From the NCBI GenBank assembly GCA_964036045.1, contig OZ038381.1, positions 120,400,843-120,464,842 on the forward strand: a DNA stretch of 64,000 nucleotides. The letters are read 5' to 3'. A model generated the notes under the pieces. The model saw nothing but the letters and a program-made list of their open reading frames with translations. It was not told where the DNA came from and made no database searches. Origin of the DNA: Eutreptiella sp. 'Long Island Sound 2002'. Lineage: Eukaryota > Euglenozoa > Euglenophyceae > Eutreptiales > Eutreptiaceae. Positions 45,120 through 56,779 of the stretch are shown piece after piece (position 1 is the first letter of the stretch; the number at the start of each line of letters is the position of its first letter). The position numbers and the translations under genes were made by a program.

Positions 45120-46991
45120 TGCAGGCTATATGACACCTCACATAGGTGGGTAAACCACGGTTGCCCTTGACAAGTTACTTTAATGACTATCGGGATCTAT
45201 TTGATATCCGCCACAATCAAGTAATACCGTTGGTATGCCCTTAATGCAATGAAAAACTTGACAAGCTATAGAGCACTACTCCCCTTTGAACAAGCATGTT
45301 GCATTATATCCGGACCGGAACTTCACTCACGCTCCCACGTGAAGGCCCGGACACTGAGACATTTATGGCATGTGAAAAACCAGGAATGCCACTACGGGTG
45401 TAGAGACCAACAACAAGCAAATGACACGAAGACCGGAGGACAAACTGTGACAAACAAGTGACAAAAAAGAAAAAATGTGCCCTCCACATGGAAACAATTG
45501 GGCACTTTGCGTTCCGTAGAGCGCAAATCACTCAACAGGTCCAATTGTACGCATATCATTCTTCTTCACAGTTCTTCATATGTGCTTGGCAAAGCGCAAC
45601 AATCATGAAATGTAAGGAGAAAGGTTTGTTTCCCCAGAAATCTCAGCCCATGAGCTTTGCAGAGCGCAAAAGATCAAAAACCACATACGGGTGACCTAAC
45701 GAATGGGCAACAGACAGCAACCCAAAAGCCCCTCAAAAAATAAATGCAGGATGGGGGAATAGAAGGACAATTGTCGTTACAATGGCACCAAAGATAGCCT
45801 TCAAACAAACTTCATAGCACATCAGGCTGGGAACGGATAAAAGGGGTGGAAATGTCGCTAGAATACCAAAAGCGAGAGCTGAAAATGGGTAGCCCGAACA
45901 GCAGAGTGCTCTACATGGCAAAGCGGATAAAATTGCTGTACAAGACGCCTTGCACTTGGCAGTTTAGCGGTGCTGCGCTGTGTAGAGCGTAACAGACTCC
46001 ATGACCATGAAATGGGAGGTTCTTGCTGGTCTTGTGCATGAAACACCCGTGGAAGACTCAAACTTGTAGAATGGTTGTGTCCCAAGTCCCAAAAAAAAAA
46101 AAACACATCACAATTCCAACGCAAAAACAAAATTTCATGGACTGGCCCTTTGGCGTTGGATCCCATGCCCGAAGGGGTCACTTCAGAAGCCCGCTAAGGT
46201 CTAAGATTGTGGAGGAAGCACACACAACAAGCCAACCAGCTTTTGCACACCGCAATGCAGGCAAGCCCAGACCGGCTCTTTCACGGGCCAATAAGCACCG
46301 CTAGGAGGGCGAAATTGATGCGACATGGCTAAACCGTGGGTCTATGCGTACTCCCATGGTCACCAAATGACCAGCCCGCTTGGTACACGCTGGAACGGCC
46401 AAACTATGTTCTGGGCTAGTTTTGCTTCACTACAACACCTAGAACAAAAAAATCGAGCGTTACCCCGAGCCAGGGGGGGGGGGGCGTGTTGGGTTCTGTC
46501 GAACCAATGGTGAAACATGGACTCTCATACCCAGATTAGGGGTCCCAGGTGTGGTTTTTGAGTTATTGGGTGATTTCACCAAAACCCAAGGCTAAAAAAT
46601 TGTGTTCTTTTGTCCGTATTGTTCTAGCGAATGCCGGTGCCGCTGGCGAGAACAATACTAGAACACTTTGCCGGCTGTGGATAGAGCAATCTATCTACTA
46701 CTGAAACGAAAATACCAACTATGTACAATGCTCCGCCACTCCTCAAAGTGGCAAATCAAATGTTGCTTATGCTAGAACCGACTCACGAAGCGACCCCCCC
46801 CCCTGCCACAGCCCTGAGACCCCCCCCCCCTTCCCACTCCCAGCCCTCCCAGGTAGCCCGATTAGCCCGGTTAGCAGTCCATTGCCACCCTCACCCGCCG
46901 GGTCACTTGGCGGGCTAGCGTTGGGTCCCTTGGTGTGGGATAGGCAGATTAGCCCGGTTAGCCACACAACGCGAGACGCAGGTCAACCCAC
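45120..46991. other. Spacer with degenerate palindromes
   Basis: No supported gene. 45,495-45,995 contains several weak GCTCTGYAGAGC-like words (TTGCAGAGCGCAAAAG, CAGAGTGCTCTACAT, TGTGTAGAGCGTAAC), perhaps decayed forms of the 29.9-39.7 kb palindrome. 46,620-46,670 has an inverted repeat ending in GTTCTAG/CTAGAAC. A G10 run lies near 46,466. Confidence 0.35.
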
Positions 46992-47483
46992 CTGCGTCAT
47001 GCGGGGGCAGGCGTGCACTACTACTCCTCCCCCCTTTGTCTCCACCTTTGGCGCCCCTCTCATCCGCCCCCCCCCCTCTCCCTTGTTGTCCCCCTCGTCG
47101 TCCTTGTCCTCCCCCTCATTCTCCCCCTCCATCCCCTCCCGGACGTGCTTAGAGGCCTCCTGTTTCGTCTTGAAGAGCAGGCCCACCGCCACCCGTTACG
47201 TCCTTGCCTCCCTCTCCCACTTCCTCTGCTTCGCCTTCTTTGCCTTCCTTCCCCTCTCTGGTCCCAATGCTCCCGAGCCCGCCAACACCACATACCACTC
47301 CCATGGCTCCAAGTCATCTGGCCAATGCCCCACCACAGTGCACTTGCTCACCGTTCCCCCATTTCCCCACTCGGCCCACAGCACGTATCGGACCTCTCCT
47401 TGTCCCGGTAACTCCCCATAGGGGTCCCTACCCCTTTGCTCCCTTTGGCTGCACGTGGGTCGCAAACCGCCCCATACATGCAC
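46992..47483 (-). CDS. Putative exon with one in-frame TAA
   Basis: A single minus frame reads GEVRYVLWAEWGNGGTVSKC, TVVGHWPDDLEPWEWYVVLA, GRKAKKAKQRKWEREART, then TAA (47198-47196), then RVAVGLLFKTKQEASKHVRE and an acidic repeat (EGENEGEDKDDEGDNKGEGG). It ends MTQ|GTGGGT, a good donor (46992/46991). Frame and style continue unchanged across the TAA, so it is either a single-base lesion or a sense codon. Trp-rich first half, disordered acidic second half. No family recognised. Confidence 0.5.
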
Positions 47484-49149
47484 GTCCTGTATGCATACAC
47501 GACAACGTTCGTCACTTTAATCGAATTTCATCTCATGTACAACATGTGAGACCTATGCACATTTTGTCCACCTATCGCTTGTTCTTGTCAACCCTAGAGT
47601 GTTGCTGTTTTTGGGGGCTAGGGGAGAGTGGATGCGGGGGGTGGGTTCTTGACCGCTGGCTTGTCCTTCTTCTTCTCCTTCCCCCGTCGGCCCCAATTTC
47701 AGCCACCACAAAGCGAGGATGCAAGCCGTGGGCTAGATCACAGTTGGGGGCCTAGAAATTGCGGGCGGGCCTTTTGCCCCCCCCCGCCCCCCGCTGGTGG
47801 CAAGGCCACCGAAACCGCCCCCCCCCCCCCCGCGCCCCGCCCAGCCCCCAGCCCCCTCCCCCTCCACTGCCCTCTGCCCTACAGGCCTGAAGAACGTTAA
47901 GCCGGCCCACCTCCGGTGGTGGCTTTGTATACCCAGGGCCCACCTTGCCCCCCCCCCCCCCCCTCTGCGCTTGTGCGCTTCCTCCACGGGCAGACGACGG
48001 AGGTCGCAGCGGGCGCCATGATTCGAAGGGCACGCATCCCGGACGGCGACGGCGTGGTAGGCACGCCTCACCGCTATTCACATATTGCACGGGCTAAAAC
48101 CGCATGAAGCACCGCCCAGGACGACGGTAGGGTGGCGGGTACGGCGGCCCGCCCCAAGCACCACTTGCCCCCCCCCCCCCCCCTCCCCTCCCAAACGCTC
48201 AGAACGCCGCGGCCGGGTAGGGGCCAGAGCCCGGAGATACGACGCCAGTACGCCGGGGCGATGACATCTACCCCGCGCTGCCCTACACCCCCCTCAGGCC
48301 AGCTGAACTTGTGGATGGTGCCCTATGCCGGGCGGAGCCCTTCCATTGTGGTGGGCTGTGCCCTATGCCGGGCGGAATCCTCTAGGAAAGGGGCAGGGGC
48401 CCCCGCAACCCCTCAAGAATGGGCGGCGTGGCCCCGCTTGTCAGCGGTTCGAGACCACGCCGCCCTTGCGCTGCAAGGCCCTGGCAATGTCTTGGGTTGG
48501 AAACCTGTGTGCAATGAAAATGAAACTATAGGACTGCCCCCTGTGGGCACCCGTCCAGCTGAACACCCCGGTAAAGGCAATCAATCATCCTTTGAGTATG
48601 GGAAAGGTATAAGGCGCCCACAGCACGGAGGGCCGCCGGGAGGGGTAATAGCCCCCGATCCCCCAACGGCAGCCCCAATGGTGAGCGCACCACCGGAGGG
48701 GGCATGTCTGTGGCGTAACAGTGTACATAACTAATAACGCAATGAATAGTGTTTAGTGTTGTAAATAATGCGTAAAGGGTTTAAGGGCCTCCCCCTAGGT
48801 CCAATTAAGTGCACCCCCCACGGCTGGACTGAACTGGCCGCGTTGAGGCGGGCCCAAGGTGCGGGTATGACAGGCCAGACGCATGTGCTGGCAGTCACGC
48901 CTCTCCGCATCCCTGCGGGCTTAAACTGCCCATAGGGGCCCTAAGGACCGTACTATTCAGGAGTTAAGCCCCGGTGGGCCTTAGGGTTCAAATTAAGAGG
49001 ACTCACGTTGAGTCCCTACTACTGATACACCGGGGTTATGATCTCCGGTACTGCCTTCTTACCACGTGTGCTGCTACCTAGTGTGCCTAGTGAGTGTACA
49101 GGGCACCACCATGTGAAAGCTAGTGGAGGCGACGTGACAGTACCGTCTT
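47484..49149. other. GC-rich region without a recognised gene
   Basis: Many C/G runs (for example about 47,950-47,963 and 48,168-48,183). The words CCCTATGCCGGGCGGA occur twice (48,321 and 48,361). Long open frames on both strands are expected from the composition, and none shows convincing domain structure. Confidence 0.4.
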
Positions 49150-50070
49150 CCGACAGGAGGACCCATCCCTGAGCTCTACGGATGGGAGAGCCTGATGCAG
49201 CGTAGCCGTGCAGGCCGTGTCTGAGCAACGGATGGGAGAGCCTGATGCAGGGTAGCCGTGCAGGCCGTGTCTGAGCAACGGCCGCCGGCTGGGCGGGGTA
49301 AGACCCCACCCCCAACCAGCAGATCCGCGCCGCTGCAGGCTATAGCCCCCTGCAGACGCCTACCACACTTGCAACTGCGTAGAGCGCCTAGTAAGTGCGG
49401 TGGATCACCCCATCTTTTAGCTGGCCGAGGCGAGGCGTTAGTACGGTCTTCAGACCGGTGGACCTACCCGGGAGCTCTACAGATGGGGAGCCTAACACAA
49501 GGTGGCCATGCAGAATGTGTCTTAGCAACGGCTGCCGGCTCGGAGGCCCCAGGCGCCCCCAGACCGGCAGGCCTGCACCGCTGCAAACTACCGCCCCCTG
49601 CAGACGCCCGCCACGCTGCAGGTACTTGGAGTGCCTAGGTAGAGCCGAGGGTCACCCCATCTGCGGCTCGCCGAGGCGAGGCGTTAGTACGGTCATCGGA
49701 CCGGAGGACCAAGCCCGGATCCTCAGGATGGGGGAGCCTCACCCCAGGCAGCCCGGAAGGACGTGTCTCAGCGGCGGCCCCCGGCAGGGTGTAGCCCCAG
49801 ACCCCACCCCACCGGCAGGCCCGAGCCGCTGCCAATACCGCCCCCTCCACTCGCCCCACAAGAGTCGGCCACCGCCCGGGCGGGACGCCCCCGTCCCCAA
49901 GCACGTGAACTCGCTCCCGCCGGTAGACAAACCACCCCGCGGCGCATGACGTGCGCAAGTGGCCCCCAATTGGCGTCTCGTGTCGGTACCTGGACCGCCG
50001 TCCCCCCGTCCCGGCGCACGTAGACCGGCGAAGGCGGGACATGCGAGGCGCCAGAGGGCCCATCCCCCAC
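49150..50070. repeat. About 260-270-bp tandem repeat, about 3 copies
   Basis: Copies begin near 49,200, 49,480 and 49,730. Each holds AGCTCTACRGATGGG, CATGCAGAATGTGTC-like words, CTGCAGACGCC and GCCGAGGCGAGGCGTTAGTACGG. A 47-bp part is additionally doubled at 49,182-49,275 (GATGGGAGAGCCTGATGCAG twice). Confidence 0.8.
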
Positions 50071-51640
50071 CCCGGCTAACGCAGCACGGCTGCAACCGGC
50101 GCGTGCCGGCTTCCGGCGTCCCGCCGCCCCCCGCGGGACCGGCTCCCGCCCAGGTTAACGCAAACCGGCTACAGCCGGGGTATGCTGGCTGCCTGATGTC
50201 CTCCCTCCTACCAAGGCTAACGCTGCACGACCACGGCCGGGGCGTCTTTGTCCCGTGTCCGCACACCCTCCCGCCCCGGCACACGCGGACCGGCCGCAGC
50301 CGGGGCGTCCTAGCTGCGAGGTGTCTTTCCTCCCGCCCCGGCTAACGCAGACCGGCCACAGCCAGGGCGTGCTGGCTACTTGGTGTCACCCCTCCCGCAT
50401 AGGCTAACGCAAACCGGCCAGAGCCGGGGCGTGTGGGCTACCAGGTACCTTCCCTTCCTGCCCCGGCTAACGCAGACCGGCCATAGCCGGGGCGTGCTGG
50501 CTGCCTGCTGTCTCCCTTCCCGCCCCGGCTAACGCAGACCAGCCACAGCCAGGCTGTCCTAGCTACCAGGTACCTTCCCTCCCGCCCCGGCTAACGCAGA
50601 CCGGCCACAGCCGGGGCGAGCAAGAAGCCTGGTGTCTCCCCTCCCGCCCTAGCTACCGATGACGAGCCATAGCCGAGGCGTGCGTGTTTGTGATCCGCAC
50701 ACCCTCCTGCCCCGGCTGATGCGCACCAGCAATAGCCGGGGCGTCCCCCCCCCCCTCCCGCCCCGGCGAACGCAGACCGGCCACCGCCAGGGCGAGCTGG
50801 CTGCCTAGTGACCTCCCTCCCGCCCCGTCTAGTGTAGAACGGCCACAGCCGGGGCGTGCGTGTCCCTCGTCCACGCTCCACCCTGCCCTAGCTGGCGCAA
50901 ACAGGCTACGGCCGGTGCGTCATAGCCGCCTGATATCTTCCCCCCCGCCCCGGCTCACGCACACCGGCCACAGCCGGGGTGTGCTGGCTGCCTCGTGTCT
51001 TCCCCCCCACACCGGCTAGCACAGAACGGCCACAGCCAGGGCGTGCTAGCCACCTAGTGACCTCTAGCGTGCCCCGGCTGACGCGGAGCGTCCACAACCG
51101 GGGCGTGCATGTCCCTTTCTGCACTCCCTCACGCCCAAGCTAACGCAGACCGGCTACAATGGGGGAATCCTTGCTGCCAGGTAGCTTCCCCCCAGCCCCG
51201 GCTAGCGCGGAACGGCCACATCCGGGGCGTGCTGACCGCCCGATGTCCTCCCTCCCGCCCCGGCTAACGCAGAACGGCCAAAGCCGGGGCATGCATGTCC
51301 CATGTCCCTGTCAGCACTCCCTCCCGCCCCGGCCGAAGCCGCCCGGCTACGGCCGGGCCGTCCCTACTGCCAGATAGCTTCTCCCTCGCCCCGGCTAGCG
51401 CAGAAGGGCCGCAGCCGGGGCGCATTGGCTGCTTAGCGTCCTCCTTCCAGCCCTGGCTCGCGCAGCGCGGCCACGGCTAGGGTGTGCCTGTCCTGTGTCC
51501 GCGCAGCCCCCAGACCCAGGTGAAGCAGGCTGGCGACGGTCAGGGGGAGCCAGCTCTCAGCGCCTTCCCTCCCGTCCCAGCCGGCGCGGAACGGCAACCG
51601 CCGGGGCGCAGGTGTCCCCCGTCATCCCTCCCGCCCGCCC
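50070..51640. repeat. 62-bp GC-rich hairpin minisatellite, about 25 units
   Basis: Unit built on GCCCCGGCTAACGCAGACCG, then GCCACAGCCGGGGCGTGCTG, then GCTGCCTGGTGTCTTCCCTC. CCCCGGCT and AGCCGGGG form an 8-bp stem around a 16-nt loop in most units, and the arms co-vary in several variants. Open frames across it are compositional. Confidence 0.9.
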
Positions 51641-51748
51641 CAACTGCCGCGGCCCGGTAGCGGCCCAGGCGGTAGCATCCCGGACCCATGGCGGGGAGAA
51701 CGGTTTCTCGAGAGCCTTAGGGAGCGGGGCAGGGCACCCAGCACGGGA

Positions 51749-52223
51749 CCCTGCGCCACAGGCACCATGGCAGAATTGCGCGTCCTATCACCTTGCGGAG
51801 CAGAGGCTCCACCTCGAGGCCCAACCACACGTGGTGGGCGGCGTGGATTGGATCGCCCTCGTGGAAGGAACCCTCCTGGCCACAGTGCAGCACTGGCTGA
51901 CGGCTACGGAGGTCATGGGCGTGCCCCTCACGGACGCGATCGCCTGCACGCCGGGCATGCAGCTCTCAAAACTCACGAGTAAGGTGACATGGGCCAAGCG
52001 CGCGCTAGTCGCGGCACAGTGGATGAGGGAGGTGCTTAACATAAAGAAAAAAGTTGTTCGAGAACCTCGTATTTTCAAAAGAGCCCGCGGACAGTACATG
52101 CCTGCACCCCGGTGTTCCCAATTGTTCAACCCTGAGTCCCTAGCCCCAAATTTGTATAAGCACACAACCATATGATCCTAGCCCCACATGTGTTGCATGA
52201 TAGCATCCGAACCCTACCTCACA
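51749..52223 (+). repeat. 475-bp tandem duplication, copy 1 (contains exon-like frame)
   Basis: Identical to 52,224-52,698 apart from a few substitutions, with no spacer. Its frame from about 51,804 reads RLHLEAQPH, then GVDWIALVEGTLLATVQHWL, TATEVMGVPLTDAIACTPGM, KRALVAAQWMREVLNIKKK and APRCSQLFNPESLAPNLYK, ending at TGA (52173-52175). The frame looks like a genuine exon of unknown product. Confidence 0.75.
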
Positions 52224-52698
52224 CCTTGCGCCACAGGCACCATGGCAGAATTCCGCGTCCTATCACCTTGCGGAGCAGAGGCTCCACCTCGAGGCCCAAC
52301 CACACGAGGTGGGCGGCGTGGATTGCGTCGCCCTCGTGGAAGGAACCCTCCTGGCCACAGTGCAGCACTGGCTGACGGCTACGGAGGTCATGGGCGTGCC
52401 CCTCACGGACGCGATCGCCTGCACGCTGGGCATGCAGCTCTCAAAACTCACGGGTAAGGTGACAAGGGCCAAGCGCGCGCTAGTCGCGGCACAGTGGATC
52501 AGGGAGGTGCTTAACATAAAGAAAAAAGTTGTTCGAGAACTTGGTATTTTCAAAAGAGCCCGCGGACAGTACATGCCTGCACCCCGGTGTTCCCAATTGT
52601 TCAACCCTGAGTCCCTAGCCCCAAATTTGTATAAGCACACAACCATATGATCCTAGCCCCACATGTGTTGCATGATAGCATCCGAACCCTACCTCACA
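52224..52698 (+). repeat. 475-bp tandem duplication, copy 2 (contains exon-like frame)
   Basis: The frame GVDCVALVEGTLLATVQHWL to NLYKHTTI-TGA (52648-52650) is kept open. Amino-acid differences from copy 1 are few (W to C, P to L, S to G, W to R, M to I, E to L), and the downstream non-coding part is equally similar, so the duplication is recent. Confidence 0.75.
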
Positions 52699-52811
52699 CC
52701 TTGCACAATTCAACATGAACAAGAGCAATGCTTTTTTCAATCAAATCTAGTGACGCAGCGTTCGACCACCCGAGTGTTCCATGGCCGGTGGCACAGCTCA
52801 TAACAAACCCC

Positions 52812-53547
52812 CTACAGCTGGTACACCCTCTGGAAGTGCATCTTGACACGCTCCATAGGCTCACCCTTCCCCCCGCTGACACTCAAACCATGCTTCCTAG
52901 AAATGGCGTTAAACTCAACTTTAGTGCACTCACGCAATTTCCTCCTCTCCATTGCCTTCAACACCGCCTCATTCACATCATACGCAAACACCAACTGCGC
53001 GGCAGGGTTAGAAGAGGCAGAGGGGACAGCTGATGGCTTACGAAGGTCAAAAGAGGAGCTACTGGCAACTTCACCTGGCTGCTCCAAATCCTCGTCCTCA
53101 CTGTCTTCGTCCTCACCCTCCAACCCAACCCCATACACATCGCCAATTTCGGCGTGACGTGTTGGCCTCTTGGGGACAGCCCACAAATCTTGAATGTCCA
53201 ACTTTGGTCTCATAGCGCACAACTGTCCGTAGCCAAATCTCCTGCGCCTCCACATGCCGTGCAATGGTGAAGGCCATGTTGCATGCACGCTGCAGAGTGG
53301 ACTCGAGTGGCACATCCCCTACTCTAGGAATCAAGGCGTCCAACGTCATTGTGGACACCTGACTGACACGACCACTGAGGAGGGGTCCGACAGCCTCCGG
53401 TGTGAGGGCGTGGTAGGTCACGATAAGCACATGCATGTCGGGCAGAAATACTACGCAACGTACACCAAAATGCGCGATGGGTCCAAGTAGAAGGTAGGAC
53501 ATAGACACCGCAAGTGCGATCGTTGCTACGGAGGAAAAGAATGCCAC
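52812..53547 (-). pseudogene. Unrecognised gene fragment with acidic linker
   Basis: The upper frame reads MHVLIVTYHALTPEAVGPLL, then RVGDVPLESTLQRACNMAFT and RHVEAQEIWLRTVVRYETK. Near 53,210 coding style moves one frame over: KLDIQDLWAVPKRPTRHAEI, GEDEDSEDEDLEQPGE (acidic), then AAQLVFAYDVNEAVLKAMER and EFNAISRKHGLSVSGGKGEP, ending HFQRVYQL at TAG (52812-52814). Past the TAG the frame stays open for 24 codons to TGA (52737-52739). One frameshift, otherwise clean. No domain recognised. Confidence 0.45.
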
Positions 53548-53779
53548 AAATGGTGCCTACCCCCGTCGCTCTACGACGACTGCTCTCCTGGGTGCCTACT
53601 CCCATCGCTCTGCGGCGAGTGCATTCATTTTGGTTTAGGTTTCGGCACACGCAGGTTTGGGTTTGGGCACCACTTGCTACTTCAAATGTCATATGGGGAG
53701 CCGCCCAACCAGTTGCCTAAAAAGTGCATGCACGGGGACGCAAGAAACGTGGACCAAATCCAAGCACGGTGGGTACAAT

Positions 53780-54335
53780 CACAGCGGGGGCCTCGGGGAT
53801 CCCCATCATTGTGGGCAACGGGGCTACGTAACCCATGCCGCCTCGGGATCCCATCCGCTTCAGAGCGGGGGGCAAAATCAGAAGTGGCCCACTTGTGGGC
53901 AAGGTGGCTACGTAACCCCTGCCGCCTCGGGGATCCCCACCGCTTCAGAGCGGGGGACAAAATCGGAAGTGGCCCACTTGTGGGCAAGGTGGCTACGTAA
54001 CCCCTCCAGCCTCGGGGATCCCCACTGCTTCAGAGCGGTGGGCAAAATCAGAAGTGGCCCACTTGTGGGCAAGGTGGCTACATAACCCTTGCCGCCTCGG
54101 GGATCCCCTCCGCTTCCGAGCGGGGGACAAACCAGAAGTGGCCCACTTGTGGGCAAGGTGGCTACGTAACCCCTGCCGCCTCGGGGATCCCCACCGCTTT
54201 AGAGCGGGGGGTAGAATCAGAAGTGGCCCACTTGTGGGCAAGGCGGCTACATAACCCCTGACGCCTCGGGCATCCCCACCGCTTCAGAGCGGGGGGCAGA
54301 ATCAGAACTGGCGCCCAAAAGAGGGCGGAATTGCT
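53780..54335. repeat. 85-bp tandem repeat, about 6.5 units, three hairpins per unit
   Basis: Each unit holds GGGGATCCCC (perfect palindrome), CCGCTTCAGAGCGG (stem CCGCT/AGCGG) and GTGGCCCACTTGTGGGC (stem GCCCAC/GTGGGC), followed by GGTGGCTACGTAACCCCTGC. The last unit degrades from about 54,290. Confidence 0.9.
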
Positions 54336-54430
54336 GCATAACTCCTGCTTTCTCGGCGATCCCCTAAAAGGGGGGATAGACATGGCCCACGTTGGGCCGG
54401 TGCAAAGAGGCCTCTAGGGGCGGTCCTTAA

Positions 54431-54475
54431 GGGGGGTCCTTAACAAAGAAAAAACTCTTCCCTTAAGGACCCCCC
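54431..54475. repeat. Perfect 13-bp inverted repeat
   Basis: GGGGGGTCCTTAA (54,431-54,443) and TTAAGGACCCCCC (54,463-54,475) around a 19-nt A/C-rich loop. It ends five bases before the putative splice acceptor of the next exon. Confidence 0.8.
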
Positions 54476-54480
54476 TGCAG

Positions 54481-54885
54481 TGGCCCAAGGTCCTATGGAT
54501 GTCTGTACCCGACATGGTGGACTGGTACCGCCAAGAGGTCCTCCCCATGGGCGGCGACCACGAGCTCCAATTCGCGGTGTCGGTCCTCGGGCACATCCAG
54601 TGGGGTACCTCACAACAGCGGTGCAGGGACAAGCGAAACCGCAACCCCTACCACCTCCGGTGCCTCCTCGACCACTGTGTCAACCCCGCGGGCCCACGGG
54701 TGGCCCTACGCTGGGTATGGCTCTTACGGCCTTGTGGACCGCCCGGAGCTCCCATGAGCCGGTCTGGGCCGGGGTTCCAGATGCCAACCGATACCCCACG
54801 GACTGCCCCGTCTCGCCCCGCCACACTTGACGGGCATGATCTTTGGCTCCCTGCGGCTGGTGAAGGCCAGCCCGACGCTCCCTGA
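54481..54885 (+). CDS. Putative exon, unrecognised
   Basis: After CCCCCCTGCAG (acceptor) the frame reads WPKVLWMSVPDMVDWYRQEV, LPMGGDHELQFAVSVLGHIQ and WGTSQQRCRDKRNRNPYHLR, then LLDHCVNPAGPRVALRWVW. The first ~80 residues look like a folded protein. The later Pro-rich part may be out of frame or non-coding. A second frame is also open because GC is high. Confidence 0.35.
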   Translation, partial: WPKVLWMSVPDMVDWYRQEVLPMGGDHELQFAVSVLGHIQWGTSQQRCRDKRNRNPYHLRCLLDHCVNPAGPRVALRWVWLLRPCGPPGAPMSRSGPGFQMPTDTPRTAPSRPATLDGHDLWLPAAGEGQPDAP

Positions 54886-56395
54886 GCCGGCCCACACCAC
54901 CCCTCCCCCAGCTACCAACACACTGCCCCCAAGCACTGCCCATAGGGGCGGCGCCGGCGCCTGGGGCTCCTTACCGCTGGCCTCCCTTGTCGCACTGTTC
55001 TCATAGCGTGCCAAAGTACATGGTCCACGTGCATGCTATGCGCCTGCAATCAACAAAAGGCGGGCATTTGATTGGGGCGAGTTAGGACTGGGCAGCTTGA
55101 AGACTTGACGCGTCGGTATGGTGCTTGCGTGGAGTATTGCGGTTGCAATCTCGTTTATGGATGGATTTGCCCCCCCCCCCCCCCAAATACACTTGTTCTA
55201 GGGCTTGTTAACACATTTTATTACAGCAGCCCAGTATGTATATGTACCCAACCTCGGAGGTAATCGGCGGTGCCAGGTAGAGGTTGGCACCAGGGCCAAC
55301 GCAGTGCTAGCATGCAAGGCATGATCAAAGGAGGGGGCACGCCAGGGATGGACCCAGGCAAGGGGGCTATGAGCGAGGAAGGGCGGTGAGAAAGAGATGT
55401 GTGAGGACGTGGGTGCCGTGTTGAGTGTTGGTTTCCATCAAATTTGAAAGGTGTTGTGGGTTCATACATGGATCCACAACTGTTTACTTTCACACGTGTA
55501 ATTTGCATATGTAGTTTGCCAAAGAGGGAAGGATCGCACTGCCCAAGACAATACAAGCACGTAACTGAGACTGGGGGTGCCACACACCAAACAGTGCCAG
55601 AAGGGCATCGCGGCCCATAGTGTCGCTCGCACTAGGGCGCGTAGGCGACAGCAGACATCTCCCCCTTGATCACGGGGGGATACCACTAGACAAGAAAGAA
55701 AATCTCTACCCCCCCCCCCGTGGGGGGGGAGGTGGGCAGACAAACAAAGGCGGCAGCTGTCCATAGGCTTCGGTTGTGGGCAGAAAGCTGCCGAAAGAAA
55801 CATATAAGCTACCCCCCACAGTACTTTTGGGGGGCGTCCGTCAAGACACTACAATCCTTGCCCCTCCGTGGGTGGGGGGGTGGGCAGCCAGACTACGACA
55901 CAATCCTGCTTGCCTTGGTAGGGGGGGGGGGGGTCCTTTTCTGCCGGCGCGGTTTCCGGAAGCCCCGGGACCCAACCACCCTCTGAGCTCGTGTGAGCGA
56001 AAGAAACCAAGCACAAGCACACAACACACCGGCACTTGCGACCCCTCCACCCCCCCCCATACGAGCAGGAATACCCACAGGTGGGTGGGTGGGCGGGCGA
56101 ACAGAAAGCTGCCTCAAGAAGAAAGGCAAACGATTGTTTTTAGCAAAAACAAGGGCTTGCCAAGGAGGGAGGGAACACACTGCACAAAACAATAAAGGCA
56201 TGTAACTCAGAATGGGTGTATTTCTCTCTAGTACAACCCAGTACATGCCACCGGTGCTAATTGGTGAGTACCACCGTGCAAAGCCCGGTGAGACACACCA
56301 AAAAGATATGTACTCAGCAAAAAATAAAGGTACGAACCCCCCCAAACACCCCGCCCCCCCACCCATCCACTGACCATAGTGGCAAGGATATGCCG
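54886..56395. other. Diverged duplicated spacer with C/G runs
   Basis: Two related ~0.6 kb segments: 55,512-55,572 resembles 56,156-56,212 (TTGCCAAGGAGGGA, AAGCACGTAACT/AAGGCATGTAACT), and GCAGAAAGCTGCC recurs at about 55,780 and 56,100. AAGAAGAAAGGCAAAC plus ATTGTTTTTAGCAAAA occurs at about 56,115 and again at about 57,420. C/G runs lie at 55,157-55,170 and 55,921-55,932. No gene supported. Confidence 0.5.
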
Positions 56396-56399
56396 CAAA

Positions 56400-56765
56400 T
56401 GTCCTGGGCATTCAATCTCGCTCAAACCACCGTTACCAGAACTAGTGGTGTGCAAGCCAGCGGTGTTCAAACCACTGCTGCTAGAGCTGGTGGTCTATAC
56501 GCCAGTGCTGCTCAAACCACTGCCTCTAAAGCAGGTCGTCTGTAGGCCAGGGCTGCCCAAACCACTGCTGCCAGAGCTGGTGGTCTGTAGGCCAGGGTTG
56601 CCCAAACCATTGCTGCCAGAGCTGGTAGTCTGTAGGACAGTGGTGCTCAAATCATTGCCGCCAGAGCTAATGGTTTGTAGGCCAGCGCCGCTGAAACCGC
56701 TGCTGCCATAGTTGGCGGTCTGCGGGCCAATGCTGCCCAAACCACTGCTGCCAGAGCTACCGGTC
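56400..56765. repeat. 45-bp tandem repeat, about 8 units
   Basis: Unit CAGGGCTGCCCAAACCACTG, CTGCCAGAGCTGGTGGTCTG, TAGGC. It is a multiple of three, so it encodes 15-residue repeats on either strand (for example LPKPLLPELVVCRPG on plus). It lies at the 3' side of the minus-strand coding-like region. Confidence 0.9.
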
Positions 56766-56779
56766 TATGGACCACATGC

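Noticed and set aside
48700-49150. Possible structural RNA gene (rRNA or tRNA-like words)
   Set aside because: No conserved rRNA core, no cloverleaf and no T-loop consensus could be found.
50070-51640. Long GC-rich open frames as a repetitive protein
   Set aside because: Frames follow from high GC and a 62-bp period that is not a multiple of three. The peptide does not repeat in phase.
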